Of a stretch of 64,000 nucleotides of DNA, positions 50,618-59,724 are shown in pieces. The stretch is from NCBI RefSeq assembly GCF_019857225.1, contig NZ_JAFJSY010000010.1, forward strand, positions 1-64,000, read 5' to 3'. This DNA is from Streptomyces plumbidurans. GTDB taxonomy: Bacteria; Actinomycetota; Actinomycetes; Streptomycetales; Streptomycetaceae. The notes below the pieces were generated by a model. The model was given only the letters and a program-made list of their open reading frames with translations, was not told the DNA's origin and did no database searches. Position 1 is the stretch's first letter. Every line of letters starts with the position of its first letter. The position numbers and the translations under genes were made by a program.

Positions 50618-51822
50618 CCGGCCCTCGATTCCGCCCCCGCTCCGTCGAGCCGGTGCCACAGCGCGTCCACGAGGTCCTCCAGCGCCTCCTCGTCGTCACC
50701 GGGGAAGCGCCCCGAGGTCGCCAGGAACACGGCGTTGAGCAGTTGGTCCACGGCCAGGCCGCCCCGGTCCCGGCTGTTGTGCAGGAAGCGGTCGATCAGG
50801 TCGTCGGCGCGGCCGGCGCCATTCGCGCCGCTCGCCGCCTCCCGCAGGTGGGCCATGACCATGTCGACCAGCTGCGGCCGGTCGGGCTCCGGCATCCGCA
50901 GCCGCAGGCAGCGGCGCAGGAACGCCGGGGGGAACTCGCGCTCGCCGTTGGAGGTGATGACGACGACGGGAAAGGAGCGGCACTTCACGACGCCGTCGAC
51001 GATCTCGGCGCTGCGGCCCGGATCGTCGGTCATCACCGTCACCCGCGGATGCAGCCGCCGCGCCCGCACCAGCTCGGCGATCGGGAACTGCCCTTCTTCG
51101 AACACGCTCAGAAGATCATTGGCGAGATCCTGATCGCTCTTGTCCAGCTCGTCGACGAGCAGCACCCTGGGCAGCACGTACGGCAGCAACGCCGTTCCCA
51201 GCGGGCCGAGTTGGAGGTAGTCGCCGATGCCCGGGAGCTGGTCCTCGGCCGGCGGCCGCCCGTTCGCGGCGGCGGCGTTGTGGGCCGCGGGATCCAGCGC
51301 GCGCAGGGCCGCCGAGTCCTGGACCCGGCCGATCGCGTCGTACTCGTAGAGCCCGGAGCGCAGGGTGGTGCGGCTGGTGATGTGCCAGCGCAGCACGCGC
51401 CCCAGCTTGAGTTCCCGGCTGATCCGGTAGGCCAGCGAGGACTTGCCGGTGCCGGGACGCCCGGTGACCAGCAGCGGGCGACGTAACAGGAGGGCGGCGT
51501 TGACCATGTCGGCCTCGCGCCTGATCTGTTCGGAGCCGGCCGACAACGCGCGGATCCGGCCCAGCCGCCGCTCGCTCTCCTCGTCGTCCGCCGGTGGTGG
51601 CTCCACCGGAGGCCCGCCGGTGAACCGACGCCACGGCGGGGGAGGCGGCAGCAGCTCGGCGAGGCCGGTGTCGTACAGCGGTTGTCCCGTGCCGCGATAG
51701 ATCCACCACCGGTGGTCGGGGCCGCCCCGGACCGTGCCGTCGAGGTCGGACCCGGCGGTGCCGTCCGCCGCCGCGTCTTCGGCCGGACGCGTCCCCCCGG
51801 ACGCACCGTCCTCTGGAAGCAT
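50614..51822 (-). CDS. MoxR-type AAA+ ATPase
   Basis: A 402-residue AAA+ ATPase. Residues 1-85 are a Pro/Asp-rich preface containing HRWWIYRGTGQPLY. The AAA module has Walker A LLVTGRPGTGKSSLAYR (K127), Walker B RVLLVDELDKSD (D224, E225), sensor-1 FPVVVITSNGEREFP and the arginine-finger region AFLRRCLRLRMP. MoxR ATPases act with vWA and VMAP proteins in conflict systems. It lies in the order VMAP, MoxR, FxsT. It starts 6 nt after the VMAP stop and overlaps fxsT by 4 nt. Confidence 0.9.
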   Translation of the reverse strand: MLPEDGASGGTRPAEDAAADGTAGSDLDGTVRGGPDHRWWIYRGTGQPLYDTGLAELLPPPPPWRRFTGGPPVEPPPADDEESERRLGRIRALSAGSEQIRREADMVNAALLLRRPLLVTGRPGTGKSSLAYRISRELKLGRVLRWHITSRTTLRSGLYEYDAIGRVQDSAALRALDPAAHNAAAANGRPPAEDQLPGIGDYLQLGPLGTALLPYVLPRVLLVDELDKSDQDLANDLLSVFEEGQFPIAELVRARRLHPRVTVMTDDPGRSAEIVDGVVKCRSFPVVVITSNGEREFPPAFLRRCLRLRMPEPDRPQLVDMVMAHLREAASGANGAGRADDLIDRFLHNSRDRGGLAVDQLLNAVFLATSGRFPGDDEEALEDLVDALWHRLDGAGAESRAG

Positions 51823-51828
51823 CTCGTC

Positions 51829-53391
51829 CTACCCTTCCCCCGCGGAAGAATCCGCCGCTTCTCCCTGCCCGCCCGGAAGGCGGTAGGGGTCGTCCCAGAG
51901 CAATGCCGCGTGGCGACCGAGCGTAGAGGAGCCGCCCCCAGCAGCATCCCCGCCCCCGGGCTCGATACGCAACGTCCTGACTTCGTCAGGTAACCGGTGT
52001 ATGCCTTTGGCCGATGCCAGCTCCTGCAATTCGTCACGAAAGGCCGGATCGACACCCCCTCTGCGGTCCCAGACCACGATGGGAACTCCCGCCCGCAGCG
52101 ACGCGTCCAGCTCATCGACCCCGTACCTCGCGTTCTGCTGTGCGCCTGGCGGCTCGCTCAGAACGACCATGACCGGATGCGGGGCGGCGAGCAGACGGTC
52201 GGGGTGCTCGTCCGGGAACCAGTGGACCGGCCCGCGGCAACCCGGTTTCAGGGCGTCCCAGCGCCTGAACCAGCGTCCATGCGTGGCCCTGCTTTCCACT
52301 CGTTCGAGACTGCGCAGCACCACCGGATGGTCCTTGCCGAGGGTCGCGCCGGCCTTCCCGAAGCCCTCCTTCGCCCAGGTTTCCACGGGCAGGTCCATGA
52401 GGTCCCTCGGCAGGACGAACTCCAGGGCCGGGTCCTCGCTGCACAGATACGCCCACCCGGTTTCGGCCTCCTGCACCAGCGACTTCACCTTGTCGGGCAG
52501 GTCGGCCAGATCGATCTCCAGGTCCCCGCCCTTGACCGGATAGGGGTTGAGGTCGTCGCCGTTCTGGCGCCAGTACGTCAGCTGCCGGGCTCTGTCGTGC
52601 TCCGGGTAGGGCAGCGGGCGCAACCGGATCAGCAGCCAGGTCGAGGGCGCCCACACCGAGTCGGCGTCGAGCCCCGGCAGCGGGACCGGCAGTACCGGCG
52701 TCTCCACATGGCCGTAATCGTGCGAGGGCCCGTCGGCCGGGGGACCGCTCTCAGCGCCGGCGGCCGCGGGCAGGGCGGTTTCGACCGCGCCGCCCGGGTG
52801 GGCCTCGGGACGGCAGCGGTGTTCCGCCGCCCAGTCGAGCAGGTCCTGCCGCTGCTGTCCGTGCGCGTACCGGGCGAGATGCTCCACCAGCAGGACGCAG
52901 GGAAGCGGCTCACCGGGCCGGGCGTTGAGGGTGGCCGCGTGCAGCACCGCCAGCCACGGCTCCTCGCAGTGCGCCGGCAGGGGTTCGGGCAGGTCGCCCA
53001 GGGCCGCGCGGAAGGCGCCGGCGATGTCGAGCACGTCGAGGTCGCTGAGGAGGGGCATCAGCTGCTGCCAGGTGTCGGGGGAGAACAGCGGCACCTCCGC
53101 CAGTGCGATGGCGGTCCGCAACCGGGCCATATGACGGGTCTCCCCTTCCACCATCCCGACCACGCCGCCCAGTACCTGCAGCCCGTCCGGGAAGGAGACC
53201 ACCGCCTGGAGCAGGTGCAGCAGGGCGACGCGGCGGCGGCTGGTCTCCGGCAGGGTGATCCTGATCCCGAGCGCCCGGCCCACCTGGCGTGCGCACTCCT
53301 GCAGCATCCCTGGCTCCTCCAAGCAGGGGAGGGCTTCCAGCGCGTCGAGGAGGACCTTGGGCGGTCCCCAGGCCCCTTGGGAGTGGATCAT
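51829..53391 (-). CDS. EAD2-VMAP-C domain protein
   Basis: A 520-residue protein. The N-terminal 85 residues (KVLLDALEALPCLEEPGMLQ; LPETSRRRVALLHLLQAVV) look like an effector-associated domain 2. The C-terminal part shows the VMAP-C pattern: WAPSTWLLIRLRPLPYPEHD, RQLTYWRQNGDDLNP, LEFVLPRDLMDLPVETWAKE, GFGKAGATLGKDHPVVLRSL and LRAGVPIVVWDRRGG. VMAP proteins are adaptors with vWA/MoxR partners. ATG 53391 overlaps the peptidase stop (ATGA). The shared EAD2 type suggests homotypic binding to the peptidase. Confidence 0.82.
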   Translation of the reverse strand: MIHSQGAWGPPKVLLDALEALPCLEEPGMLQECARQVGRALGIRITLPETSRRRVALLHLLQAVVSFPDGLQVLGGVVGMVEGETRHMARLRTAIALAEVPLFSPDTWQQLMPLLSDLDVLDIAGAFRAALGDLPEPLPAHCEEPWLAVLHAATLNARPGEPLPCVLLVEHLARYAHGQQRQDLLDWAAEHRCRPEAHPGGAVETALPAAAGAESGPPADGPSHDYGHVETPVLPVPLPGLDADSVWAPSTWLLIRLRPLPYPEHDRARQLTYWRQNGDDLNPYPVKGGDLEIDLADLPDKVKSLVQEAETGWAYLCSEDPALEFVLPRDLMDLPVETWAKEGFGKAGATLGKDHPVVLRSLERVESRATHGRWFRRWDALKPGCRGPVHWFPDEHPDRLLAAPHPVMVVLSEPPGAQQNARYGVDELDASLRAGVPIVVWDRRGGVDPAFRDELQELASAKGIHRLPDEVRTLRIEPGGGDAAGGGSSTLGRHAALLWDDPYRLPGGQGEAADSSAGEG

Positions 53392-54401
53392 GAGGCCTCG
53401 CTTCCGGGAGGCGACGGCCATCGTTCCTCGAAGAGTTCGAGGGCTGCCTTCGCGGCCCGCGACTCGTCGTCGAGAAGCCGCAGGGCCTCGATCAACGCCC
53501 TTCTGCCGCCGGGGTGTTCGGCGCAGGCCTGGACGAGGAAGAAGAGCTGGAGCCGGGGCCGGGCATGGGTACGGACGGCACGACGGATCGTGGCCGGCAG
53601 CAGACCGCGCAGCGCGGCGCCGTGGTCCTCCTCGACGGGCGGTATGTTCAACAAGGCATCGGCTAGGGCGAATTGATCCCTGTCGGACGGCTGAGCGGGC
53701 CGCCACCGGCCGGGCGAGAGCGCTGCGTTCGATGCTGGAGCCGCCATGGCGGAAGCCAGATCCGGCCAGGTACCCGCCGCGGCCTCCAGCGGAAGCATCC
53801 AGGCCACCTTGGCCTGTTGGTCGGTGTAGGCGGCGGTGACCATGCCGATCACCCGACGGGCCGCCGGATCCCACACCCCGGCACCGCTGAACCCGTGCCC
53901 GACAACCGCGCCGGTGGGGCCGAGCCCCTCCAGCTGGATCCAGTCCGGGTGCGGGCCACCGCGCCCCACCAGCCGCGCAGTTGACCACAGGCCGTGGGGC
54001 GCGCTCACCGGATGGCCGTACATGCCCACTTCACGCCGGTCCGGCTCACCGCACGGCCCGAGCCGCGCCGGCGGCACATCCTCCGAGGGCGACCACTCGG
54101 TGCGCAGTACGGCGAGATCCGAGCCGGAACCGCCCGCCAGGGGGCCGGGAGACCAGCCGCCCTCGACGACGACGGCCTCACCGGCCGGGACGTCCGGATG
54201 CGCGGGGGCGTCGACCAGAACGGGGTGGGGCGGCGCCTCGGGCCCGGCCCGCCCCGGAGCCAGGGCCGCCGCCACGACGTGTGCGCAGGTCAGCACCGTT
54301 CCGGGCATCACCAGAATCCCTGCGCCCCGCACGACACCCTGCGGTGACAGGACGCGGACCCTTCCTAATGCGGCGGCGCCCGCCGTGTCCCCCTTGACCA
54401 C
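53388..54401 (-). CDS. Trypsin-like serine peptidase with C-terminal EAD2
   Basis: A 337-residue peptidase. The catalytic triad can be placed: H41 in VLTCAHVVAAAL, D95 in GSGSDLAVLRTEWS and S172 in VVGHGFSGAGVWD. No signal peptide is visible, so it is probably cytoplasmic. Residues about 243-327 (DQFALADALLNIPPVEEDHG; RPRLQLFFLVQACAEHPGGR) form an EAD2-type death-like adaptor domain. It would act as the effector, cleaving a protein when the complex is activated. GTG 54401 is chosen because it gives a normal peptidase start; longer in-frame starts are not conserved-looking. It heads the operon. Confidence 0.87.
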   Translation of the reverse strand: MVKGDTAGAAALGRVRVLSPQGVVRGAGILVMPGTVLTCAHVVAAALAPGRAGPEAPPHPVLVDAPAHPDVPAGEAVVVEGGWSPGPLAGGSGSDLAVLRTEWSPSEDVPPARLGPCGEPDRREVGMYGHPVSAPHGLWSTARLVGRGGPHPDWIQLEGLGPTGAVVGHGFSGAGVWDPAARRVIGMVTAAYTDQQAKVAWMLPLEAAAGTWPDLASAMAAPASNAALSPGRWRPAQPSDRDQFALADALLNIPPVEEDHGAALRGLLPATIRRAVRTHARPRLQLFFLVQACAEHPGGRRALIEALRLLDDESRAAKAALELFEERWPSPPGSEAS

Positions 54402-54677
54402 TCCCCTGTCCCTTCCCCCGCGTGGAGCCGTCCCCGGACCGCCCCACCTGATGAACCAGCGTACGAACCGCATGCGCGCGGCACACGGGCTGTGCGTATC
54501 CCGGAGCTTTACCGCAAGCGGCTTCGGTGAATCATCGGTGTACGCGGGGGCGCACAGTGACACAGGGGGTTCACTGCGGAAACTGCTCTCCGTTCGTGCG
54601 TCCGGCGATCTCGCCGGCGGCCAGGCGGTCGAGCAGCATGGGGATGCAGCGCCGGCCGTTGGGTCGTCAGCCCGGGC

Positions 54678-55109
54678 TCACGGCCAAACAAGGCAATAAG
54701 GCTGATGCCCCGCCTCATGCAGCCGGTGGCTGAAGTCCTGCCACTCGTGCAGCAGCTGATACACGTTGAACGCGTCGCGCGGACCCCCGCGGTCCGGGAC
54801 CGTGGACCAGATGAAGGCCGCGGCGCCGACCGCTTCCTCGCCTATGCCGCGCAGGGGGTCGACGACTGTCATGGGGAGTTTGACCACGGCGTAGTCGGGG
54901 TGCAGGACGACCAGTTCCAGCGGGGGGACCTTGTGCAGGGGGACGCCTTCGATGCCGGTGAGCACCATCGCCGCCATCGTCTCCGGCTTGATCTTGGTGA
55001 ACATGCCGTTCATCCCGAGCTCGTCGCCGCCGAGTTCCTCCGGGCGCATCGAGATCGGGACGCGGGCAGCGGTCGCACCGTCCGGCGCGCCGAAGTACTT
55101 GTAGGTCAC
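54678..55109 (-). CDS. Hypothetical protein
   Basis: A 143-residue soluble protein starting at GTG 55109 (VTYKYFGAPDGATAARVPIS). It has the look of a small conserved actinobacterial protein: KIKPETMAAMVLTGIEGVPL, VVLHPDYAVVKLPMTVVD and a C terminus DFSHRLHEAGHQPYCLVWP. No family is recognised. It lies upstream of hemL on the opposite strand. The start overlaps the stop of a small upstream ORF (GTGA). Confidence 0.7.
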   Translation of the reverse strand: MTYKYFGAPDGATAARVPISMRPEELGGDELGMNGMFTKIKPETMAAMVLTGIEGVPLHKVPPLELVVLHPDYAVVKLPMTVVDPLRGIGEEAVGAAAFIWSTVPDRGGPRDAFNVYQLLHEWQDFSHRLHEAGHQPYCLVWP

Positions 55110-55297
55110 CCCCACCCGACCACCATTCCTGCTCCCCGCCCGGAGCGACTCGCCCCGGGCAGGCTCGTTCGGTACACCCTGAACCTGGCGGGCTTCGGCC
55201 TCCTCCGCCGCGCGTCGGTGCCTTCCCCGCCGGGCACGTCGAGGACCCAGGTCGTCAGTCCCCTCGCCCAGTCCGCCACCGCGATGCATATCTCCAC
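55106..55297 (-). CDS. Possible small ORF coupled to the hypothetical gene
   Basis: A 63-codon ORF starting GTG 55297 (MEICIAVADWARGLTTWVLD), high in third-position G/C. Its stop overlaps the start of the next gene by GTGA. There is no clear ribosome-binding site and no recognised homology, so it may be chance; it is reported because the overlap style matches other real operons here. Confidence 0.3.
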   Translation of the reverse strand: MEICIAVADWARGLTTWVLDVPGGEGTDARRRRPKPARFRVYRTSLPGASRSGRGAGMVVGWG

Positions 55298-55638
55298 CCG
55301 ACTGCTTTTCTAGGACGCGTGGCCCCCGCCGCGCAACCCGATCATCGTGTCAGTGACCTCCCCCACGGCCGCCCGCCGAAACGTGCGCTGAAACACCTGT
55401 CCGCAGGATCTTCGCAGCCCCTGAACACGCCTCCCGTACATCCCTCTGTGCATCTATACGTACGCAGGGCCGTTTGAGCTGTGTGAATCAGGTCCCAGTT
55501 TCGCAGATCATTTTGTGGAGCGGCCGGCTCCCGGTCGGCGGCGGCACCCCGCTGTCACCGGCACCCCCTGGCCTACCCTGAGGAGGTCACTGGCAACCGG
55601 AGCCCAAGAGTCGGAGAAGGTCGGAGAAGTCGCGGGTC
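55298..55638. other. 341-bp upstream region of hemL
   Basis: This gap separates hemL from the divergent hypothetical genes. Just before the hemL start the 10-mer GTCGGAGAAG occurs twice in succession (about 55609-55629), giving two purine-rich ribosome-binding-like copies. No Rex-type operator or other known motif is visible. Confidence 0.5.
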
Positions 55639-56958
55639 ATGAGCGAACTGCCATATTCATACGAAGCGCCTGTCTCGCAGGCCCTGTTCGACCGGGCCGA
55701 GGCCGTCACGCCGGGCGGGGTGAACTCGCCCGTGCGCGCCTTCCGTGCCGTGGGCGGCACGCCCCGGTTCATGGTGTCGGGCAAGGGGGCGTATCTGACG
55801 GACGCCGACGGGCGGGACTACGTCGACCTGGTCTGTTCCTGGGGACCGATGATCCTTGGGCACTCCCACCCCGAGGTCCTCGCCGCCGTCCAGGAGGCCG
55901 TCGCGCGCGGCACCTCCTTCGGTACGCCCGGTGAGGGCGAGGTCGCCCTGGCCGAGGAGATGGTCGCCCGGATCGAGCCGCTGGAGCAGGTGCGGCTCGT
56001 CTCCAGCGGGACCGAGGCGACCATGAGCGCCATCCGGCTGGCGCGCGGGTTCACCCGGCGCTCCAAGGTGATCAAGTTCGCCGGGTGCTACCACGGTCAC
56101 GTCGACTCGCTGCTGGCCTCGGCGGGCAGCGGTGTGGCGACGTTCGCGCTGCCCGACACACCCGGCGTCACCGGCGCCCAGGCCGCCGACACGATCGTCC
56201 TGCCGTACAACGACCTCGAGTCCGTCCACGAGGCCTTCCACCGGCACCCCGGCGAGATCGCCTGCGTGATCACCGAGGCCTCGCCCGGCAACATGGGCGT
56301 CGTGCCGCCCCGGCCCGGCTTCAATCAGGGGCTGAAGGACGCCTGCGCCGAGAACGGCGCGCTGTTCATCTCCGACGAGGTGATGACGGGCTTCCGCACG
56401 AGCCGCGCGGGCTGGTTCGGGATCGACGGCGTACGGCCGGACCTGATGACCTTCGGCAAGGTCATGGGCGGCGGCTTCCCGGCCGCGGCCTTCGGCGGCC
56501 GCGCCGACGTCATGGCGCACCTCGCGCCCGCCGGGCCCGTCTACCAGGCCGGCACCCTCTCCGGGAACCCGGTCGCCACCGCCGCCGGCCTCGCCCAGCT
56601 GCGGCTGCTCGACGACGCCGCCTACGGCACGGTCGACGCCGTATCGGAGCAGATCCGTACGCTCGTCACCGAGGCGCTGACCAAGGAGGGTGTCGCGCAC
56701 CGGCTGCAGAACGCCTCCAACATGTTCTCCGTCTTCTTCACGGACCGTGAGGTCCGCGACTACGAGGACGCCAAGAAGCAGGAGTCCTTCCGCTTCACCG
56801 CCTTCTTCCACTCGATGCTGTCGCAGGGCGTGTATCTGCCGCCCTCGTCCTTCGAGTCCTGGTTCGTGTCCACGGCCCACGACGAACAGGCCGTACAGCG
56901 CATCGCCGACGCCCTTCCGGCGGCGGCCCGAGCGGCGGCGGAGGCCACGGCAGCATGA
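55639..56958 (+). CDS. hemL: Glutamate-1-semialdehyde 2,1-aminomutase HemL
   Basis: A 439-residue PLP-dependent aminomutase, converting glutamate-1-semialdehyde to 5-aminolevulinate, the step after HemA. It starts with the typical [23 protein letters not shown] is bound by the Lys in [13 protein letters not shown] (K274), and other family segments are [19 protein letters not shown] and [10 protein letters not shown]. The length is normal. It has the other haem genes about 35 kb away in this window. A histidine phosphatase gene overlaps its end by 4 nt. Confidence 0.97.
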   Translation: MSELPYSYEAPVSQALFDRAEAVTPGGVNSPVRAFRAVGGTPRFMVSGKGAYLTDADGRDYVDLVCSWGPMILGHSHPEVLAAVQEAVARGTSFGTPGEGEVALAEEMVARIEPLEQVRLVSSGTEATMSAIRLARGFTRRSKVIKFAGCYHGHVDSLLASAGSGVATFALPDTPGVTGAQAADTIVLPYNDLESVHEAFHRHPGEIACVITEASPGNMGVVPPRPGFNQGLKDACAENGALFISDEVMTGFRTSRAGWFGIDGVRPDLMTFGKVMGGGFPAAAFGGRADVMAHLAPAGPVYQAGTLSGNPVATAAGLAQLRLLDDAAYGTVDAVSEQIRTLVTEALTKEGVAHRLQNASNMFSVFFTDREVRDYEDAKKQESFRFTAFFHSMLSQGVYLPPSSFESWFVSTAHDEQAVQRIADALPAAARAAAEATAA

Positions 56959-57653
56959 GCGAGAGCAACCACACGGCGGGCAGCGACATCACCGTCGTCC
57001 ATGTGATGCGGCACGGCGAGGTCGACAACCCCAGCGGGGTGCTCTACGGGCGGCTCGGCGGGTACCACCTCTCCGAGCTCGGGCGGCAGATGGCCGACCG
57101 GGTCGCCGAGCACCTGGCGTCCCGCGACATCACCTACGCCTGCGCCTCCCCGCTGGAGCGGGCCCAGGAGACGGCGACCCCGATCGCCAAGGCGCACGGG
57201 CTCGACCTCGCCACCGACGAGCGGCTCATCGAGGCCGACAACGTCTTCCAGGGCAAGACCTTCGGGGTCGGGGACGGCGCGCTGCGCCGGCCCGCTAACT
57301 GGAAGTACCTGGTCAACCCCTTCAAGCCGTCGTGGGGCGAGCCGTACGTCGACATCGTCGTACGGATGATGCAGGCGCTGGAGTCCGCCAAGGACCGGGC
57401 CCGAGGGCACGAGGCGGTGCTCGTCAGCCACCAGCTGCCGATCTGGACCGTGCGGTCGTACGTCGAGAAGCGGCGCCTGTGGCACGACCCGCGCAAGCGG
57501 CAGTGCACGCTCGCCTCCCTGACGAGCTTCACCTACCAGGGAGACAAGCTCGTCTCCGTCGGCTACAGCGAACCGGCCCGCGACCTCGTCCCCACCCATC
57601 TCCTCGCGGGCGCCAGACCGGTGAAGGGCAAGGGCAAGGCCTTCGGAGCCTGA
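56955..57653 (+). CDS. Histidine phosphatase family protein
   Basis: A 232-residue phosphoglycerate-mutase-like phosphatase. The RHG signature is [14 protein letters not shown]; further sites are [13 protein letters not shown] and [11 protein letters not shown], with the second catalytic His. These enzymes act on various phosphate esters, and the substrate is not predictable. ATG 56955 overlaps the hemL stop (ATGA), so it is translationally coupled to hemL, as in other streptomycetes. Confidence 0.93.
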   Translation: MSESNHTAGSDITVVHVMRHGEVDNPSGVLYGRLGGYHLSELGRQMADRVAEHLASRDITYACASPLERAQETATPIAKAHGLDLATDERLIEADNVFQGKTFGVGDGALRRPANWKYLVNPFKPSWGEPYVDIVVRMMQALESAKDRARGHEAVLVSHQLPIWTVRSYVEKRRLWHDPRKRQCTLASLTSFTYQGDKLVSVGYSEPARDLVPTHLLAGARPVKGKGKAFGA

Positions 57654-57728
57654 CGGATTCATCCTCTTCGGGTTCCATGACGCGCTCGTGACATTTGTTG
57701 CGAGATAGACGTACCTGATCAGGAACCT

Positions 57729-57784
57729 CCCCGTTCGTCATCTCCTCTGACTGGGTGACCACCAGAGGACATGACGAATCGGGG
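57729..57784. promoter_or_regulatory. Large stem-loop just before the lipoprotein gene
   Basis: The arms 57729-57749 and 57763-57784 are nearly complementary (about 20 of 22 positions, with one bulged A and one mismatch), over a 13-nt loop. The right arm ends in CGGGG, 5 nt before the ATG at 57790, so the stem could hide the ribosome-binding region. It may be a terminator for the preceding genes or a translation-control element. Confidence 0.7.
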
Positions 57785-57789
57785 TTGGA

Positions 57790-59037
57790 ATGCACGCTCT
57801 CACTCGCAGGGGAATGCTCGGTCTCGGCGCAGGTGCCGCGGCCGCCGCAGGGCTCTCGGCGTGCGGCTCCCTCAACCCGTCAGACGGGTCCAGCCATGCT
57901 GCGGGTTCCAAGGGCGGCAAGTCCGCCGGCTCCGCGCCCCCGGCCCGCCCCATCGGCGACGGTTCGACCTCGTTCACCGGCAAACAGCCCCATCAGCCGG
58001 GCAAGCCTGAGCCGTTGGAGCCCGGCCAGACCCCGCCCCAGTTCGTGATCTTCTCCTGGGACGGCGCCGGCGAGGTCGGCAATGGACTCTTCCCGCGCTT
58101 CCTCGACCTGGCGAAGGAGCACGGCGCGTCCATGACCTTCTTCCTGTCCGGGCTGTATCTGCTGCCCGAGTCGAAGAAGCGCCTCTACAACCCGCCGAAC
58201 AACCCGCGCGGCGCCTCCGACATCGGCTACCTGACCGACGAGCACATCAAGGCCACGCTCACCAACGTCCGCCGCGCCTGGCTCGAAGGGCACGAGATAG
58301 GCACCCACTTCAACGGCCACTTCTGCTCCGGCTACGGCACCGTCGGCAACTGGACGCCCGCGCAGTGGAGGAGCGAGATCCAGCAGGCGAAGACCTTCGT
58401 CAAGGAGTGGCGCACCAACACCGGCTGGACGGACCTGCCCTCCCTGCCCTTCGACTACGACAAGGAACTCGTCGGCGGCCGCACCCCCTGTCTGCTCGGC
58501 CAGGACAACCTGCTGCCCACCGCCAAGGAGCTCGGCTGGCGCTACGACGCCTCCTCGCCCGGCGGCCGCCAGGTCTGGCCCGAAAAGAAGCAGGGCATCT
58601 GGGACCTGCCGCTGCAGCAGATCCCGTTCCCCGGGCGCAGCTTCGAGGTCCTGTCGATGGACTACAACATGCTCGCCAACCAGTCGGTCAACTCGACCAA
58701 CGCCCCCGCCTACCACTACCCGGCCTGGCGCACCCAGTCCGCGAACTCGTACATATCGGGCTTCAAGCGGGCATACGAGAGCAACCGGGCACCCTTCTTC
58801 ATCGGCAACCACTTCGAGCACTGGAACGGCGGCATCTACATGGACGCCGTCGAGCAGGCCTTCAAGCACATCGCGCGCGAGAAGGAGAAGGGTGCGGACG
58901 TGCGCCTCGTCTCCTTCCGGCAGTACGTCGACTGGATGGACGTACAGAAGCCGGAGGTGCTCGCCAAGCTGCGCACGCTCGATGTCGGGCAGGCACCGGC
59001 CGGCGGCTGGAAGACGTTCCTCAAGGACACCCCCTGA
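57790..59037 (+). CDS. Putative polysaccharide-deacetylase-fold lipoprotein
   Basis: A 415-residue exported protein. The N terminus MHALTRRGMLGLGAGAAAAA has a twin Arg and a Tat-like look, and the lipobox is LSAC. The mature part contains a NodB/deacetylase-like barrel: FVIFSWDGAGEVGNGLFPRF (Asp of the metal site), GHEIGTHFNGHFC (two His of the metal triad) and TPAQWRSEIQQAKTFVKEW. It may act on cell-surface polysaccharide, but its relatives are often of unknown function. A large hairpin precedes it. It is upstream of the cytochrome c maturation genes. Confidence 0.8.
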   Translation: MHALTRRGMLGLGAGAAAAAGLSACGSLNPSDGSSHAAGSKGGKSAGSAPPARPIGDGSTSFTGKQPHQPGKPEPLEPGQTPPQFVIFSWDGAGEVGNGLFPRFLDLAKEHGASMTFFLSGLYLLPESKKRLYNPPNNPRGASDIGYLTDEHIKATLTNVRRAWLEGHEIGTHFNGHFCSGYGTVGNWTPAQWRSEIQQAKTFVKEWRTNTGWTDLPSLPFDYDKELVGGRTPCLLGQDNLLPTAKELGWRYDASSPGGRQVWPEKKQGIWDLPLQQIPFPGRSFEVLSMDYNMLANQSVNSTNAPAYHYPAWRTQSANSYISGFKRAYESNRAPFFIGNHFEHWNGGIYMDAVEQAFKHIAREKEKGADVRLVSFRQYVDWMDVQKPEVLAKLRTLDVGQAPAGGWKTFLKDTP

Positions 59038-59099
59038 GCCTTCCGGGCGAGGGAGGGGGGTGCGCAAGATCCCCGGAACGGACATGCGAAACTTTTCAC

Positions 59100-59723
59100 A
59101 TGAGTGCCGCCAGCCGCGCCCCCTTGCGCTCGACCCGCGCCCGTCGTCGGGCCGTACTGACCACCGCCGGTGCCGCGGTCACCGCGCTGCTGATGTCCGC
59201 CTGCTCCTCCGGAGGAACCTCCGGCGGTGGCGGTGACACCAACTTCGTCATGGGCAAGGACGGCATCTCGACCGCCAAGAAGGGGGAGCGGGCCGCGGCC
59301 CCCGACCTGTCCGGCAAGACCGTCGACGGGAAGCAGCTCGACGTCGCCTCGTTCAAGGGCAAGGTCGTCGTCCTGAACCTCTGGGGCTCCTGGTGTCCCC
59401 CCTGCCGCGCCGAGGCGCCCGGCTTCGAGAAGGTCTCCCAGGATCTGAAGGACAAGGGCGTCCAGTTCGTCGGCATCAACACCCGTGACCCCGGCACCAG
59501 CAGCGCGCTCGCCTTCGAGAAGCAGTACGGAGTGAGCTTCCCCAGCCTGTACGACCCCACGGGCAAGCTGATGCTCCGCTTCAAGAAGGGCACCCTCAAC
59601 CCGCAGGCGATCCCCACCACCCTCGTCCTCGACCGCGAGGGAAAGATCGCCGCGCGTTCGCTGGCCGCGCTCAGCGAGGACAAGCTGCGCAAGATGATCG
59701 CCCCCGTCCTCGCGGAGAAGTGA
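59100..59723 (+). CDS. resA: TlpA/ResA-like thiol-disulfide oxidoreductase lipoprotein
   Basis: A 207-residue exported thioredoxin-fold protein. The signal peptide ends in a lipobox LMSAC, and the redox site is LWGSWCPPCRAEAPGFEK. The cis-Pro segment is NPQAIPTTLVLDR. In system II cytochrome c maturation this protein keeps the apocytochrome CXXCH cysteines reduced for haem attachment. The gene starts the maturation group, with ccdA beginning 1 nt after its stop. Confidence 0.92.
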   Translation: MSAASRAPLRSTRARRRAVLTTAGAAVTALLMSACSSGGTSGGGGDTNFVMGKDGISTAKKGERAAAPDLSGKTVDGKQLDVASFKGKVVVLNLWGSWCPPCRAEAPGFEKVSQDLKDKGVQFVGINTRDPGTSSALAFEKQYGVSFPSLYDPTGKLMLRFKKGTLNPQAIPTTLVLDREGKIAARSLAALSEDKLRKMIAPVLAEK

Positions 59724-59724
59724 C

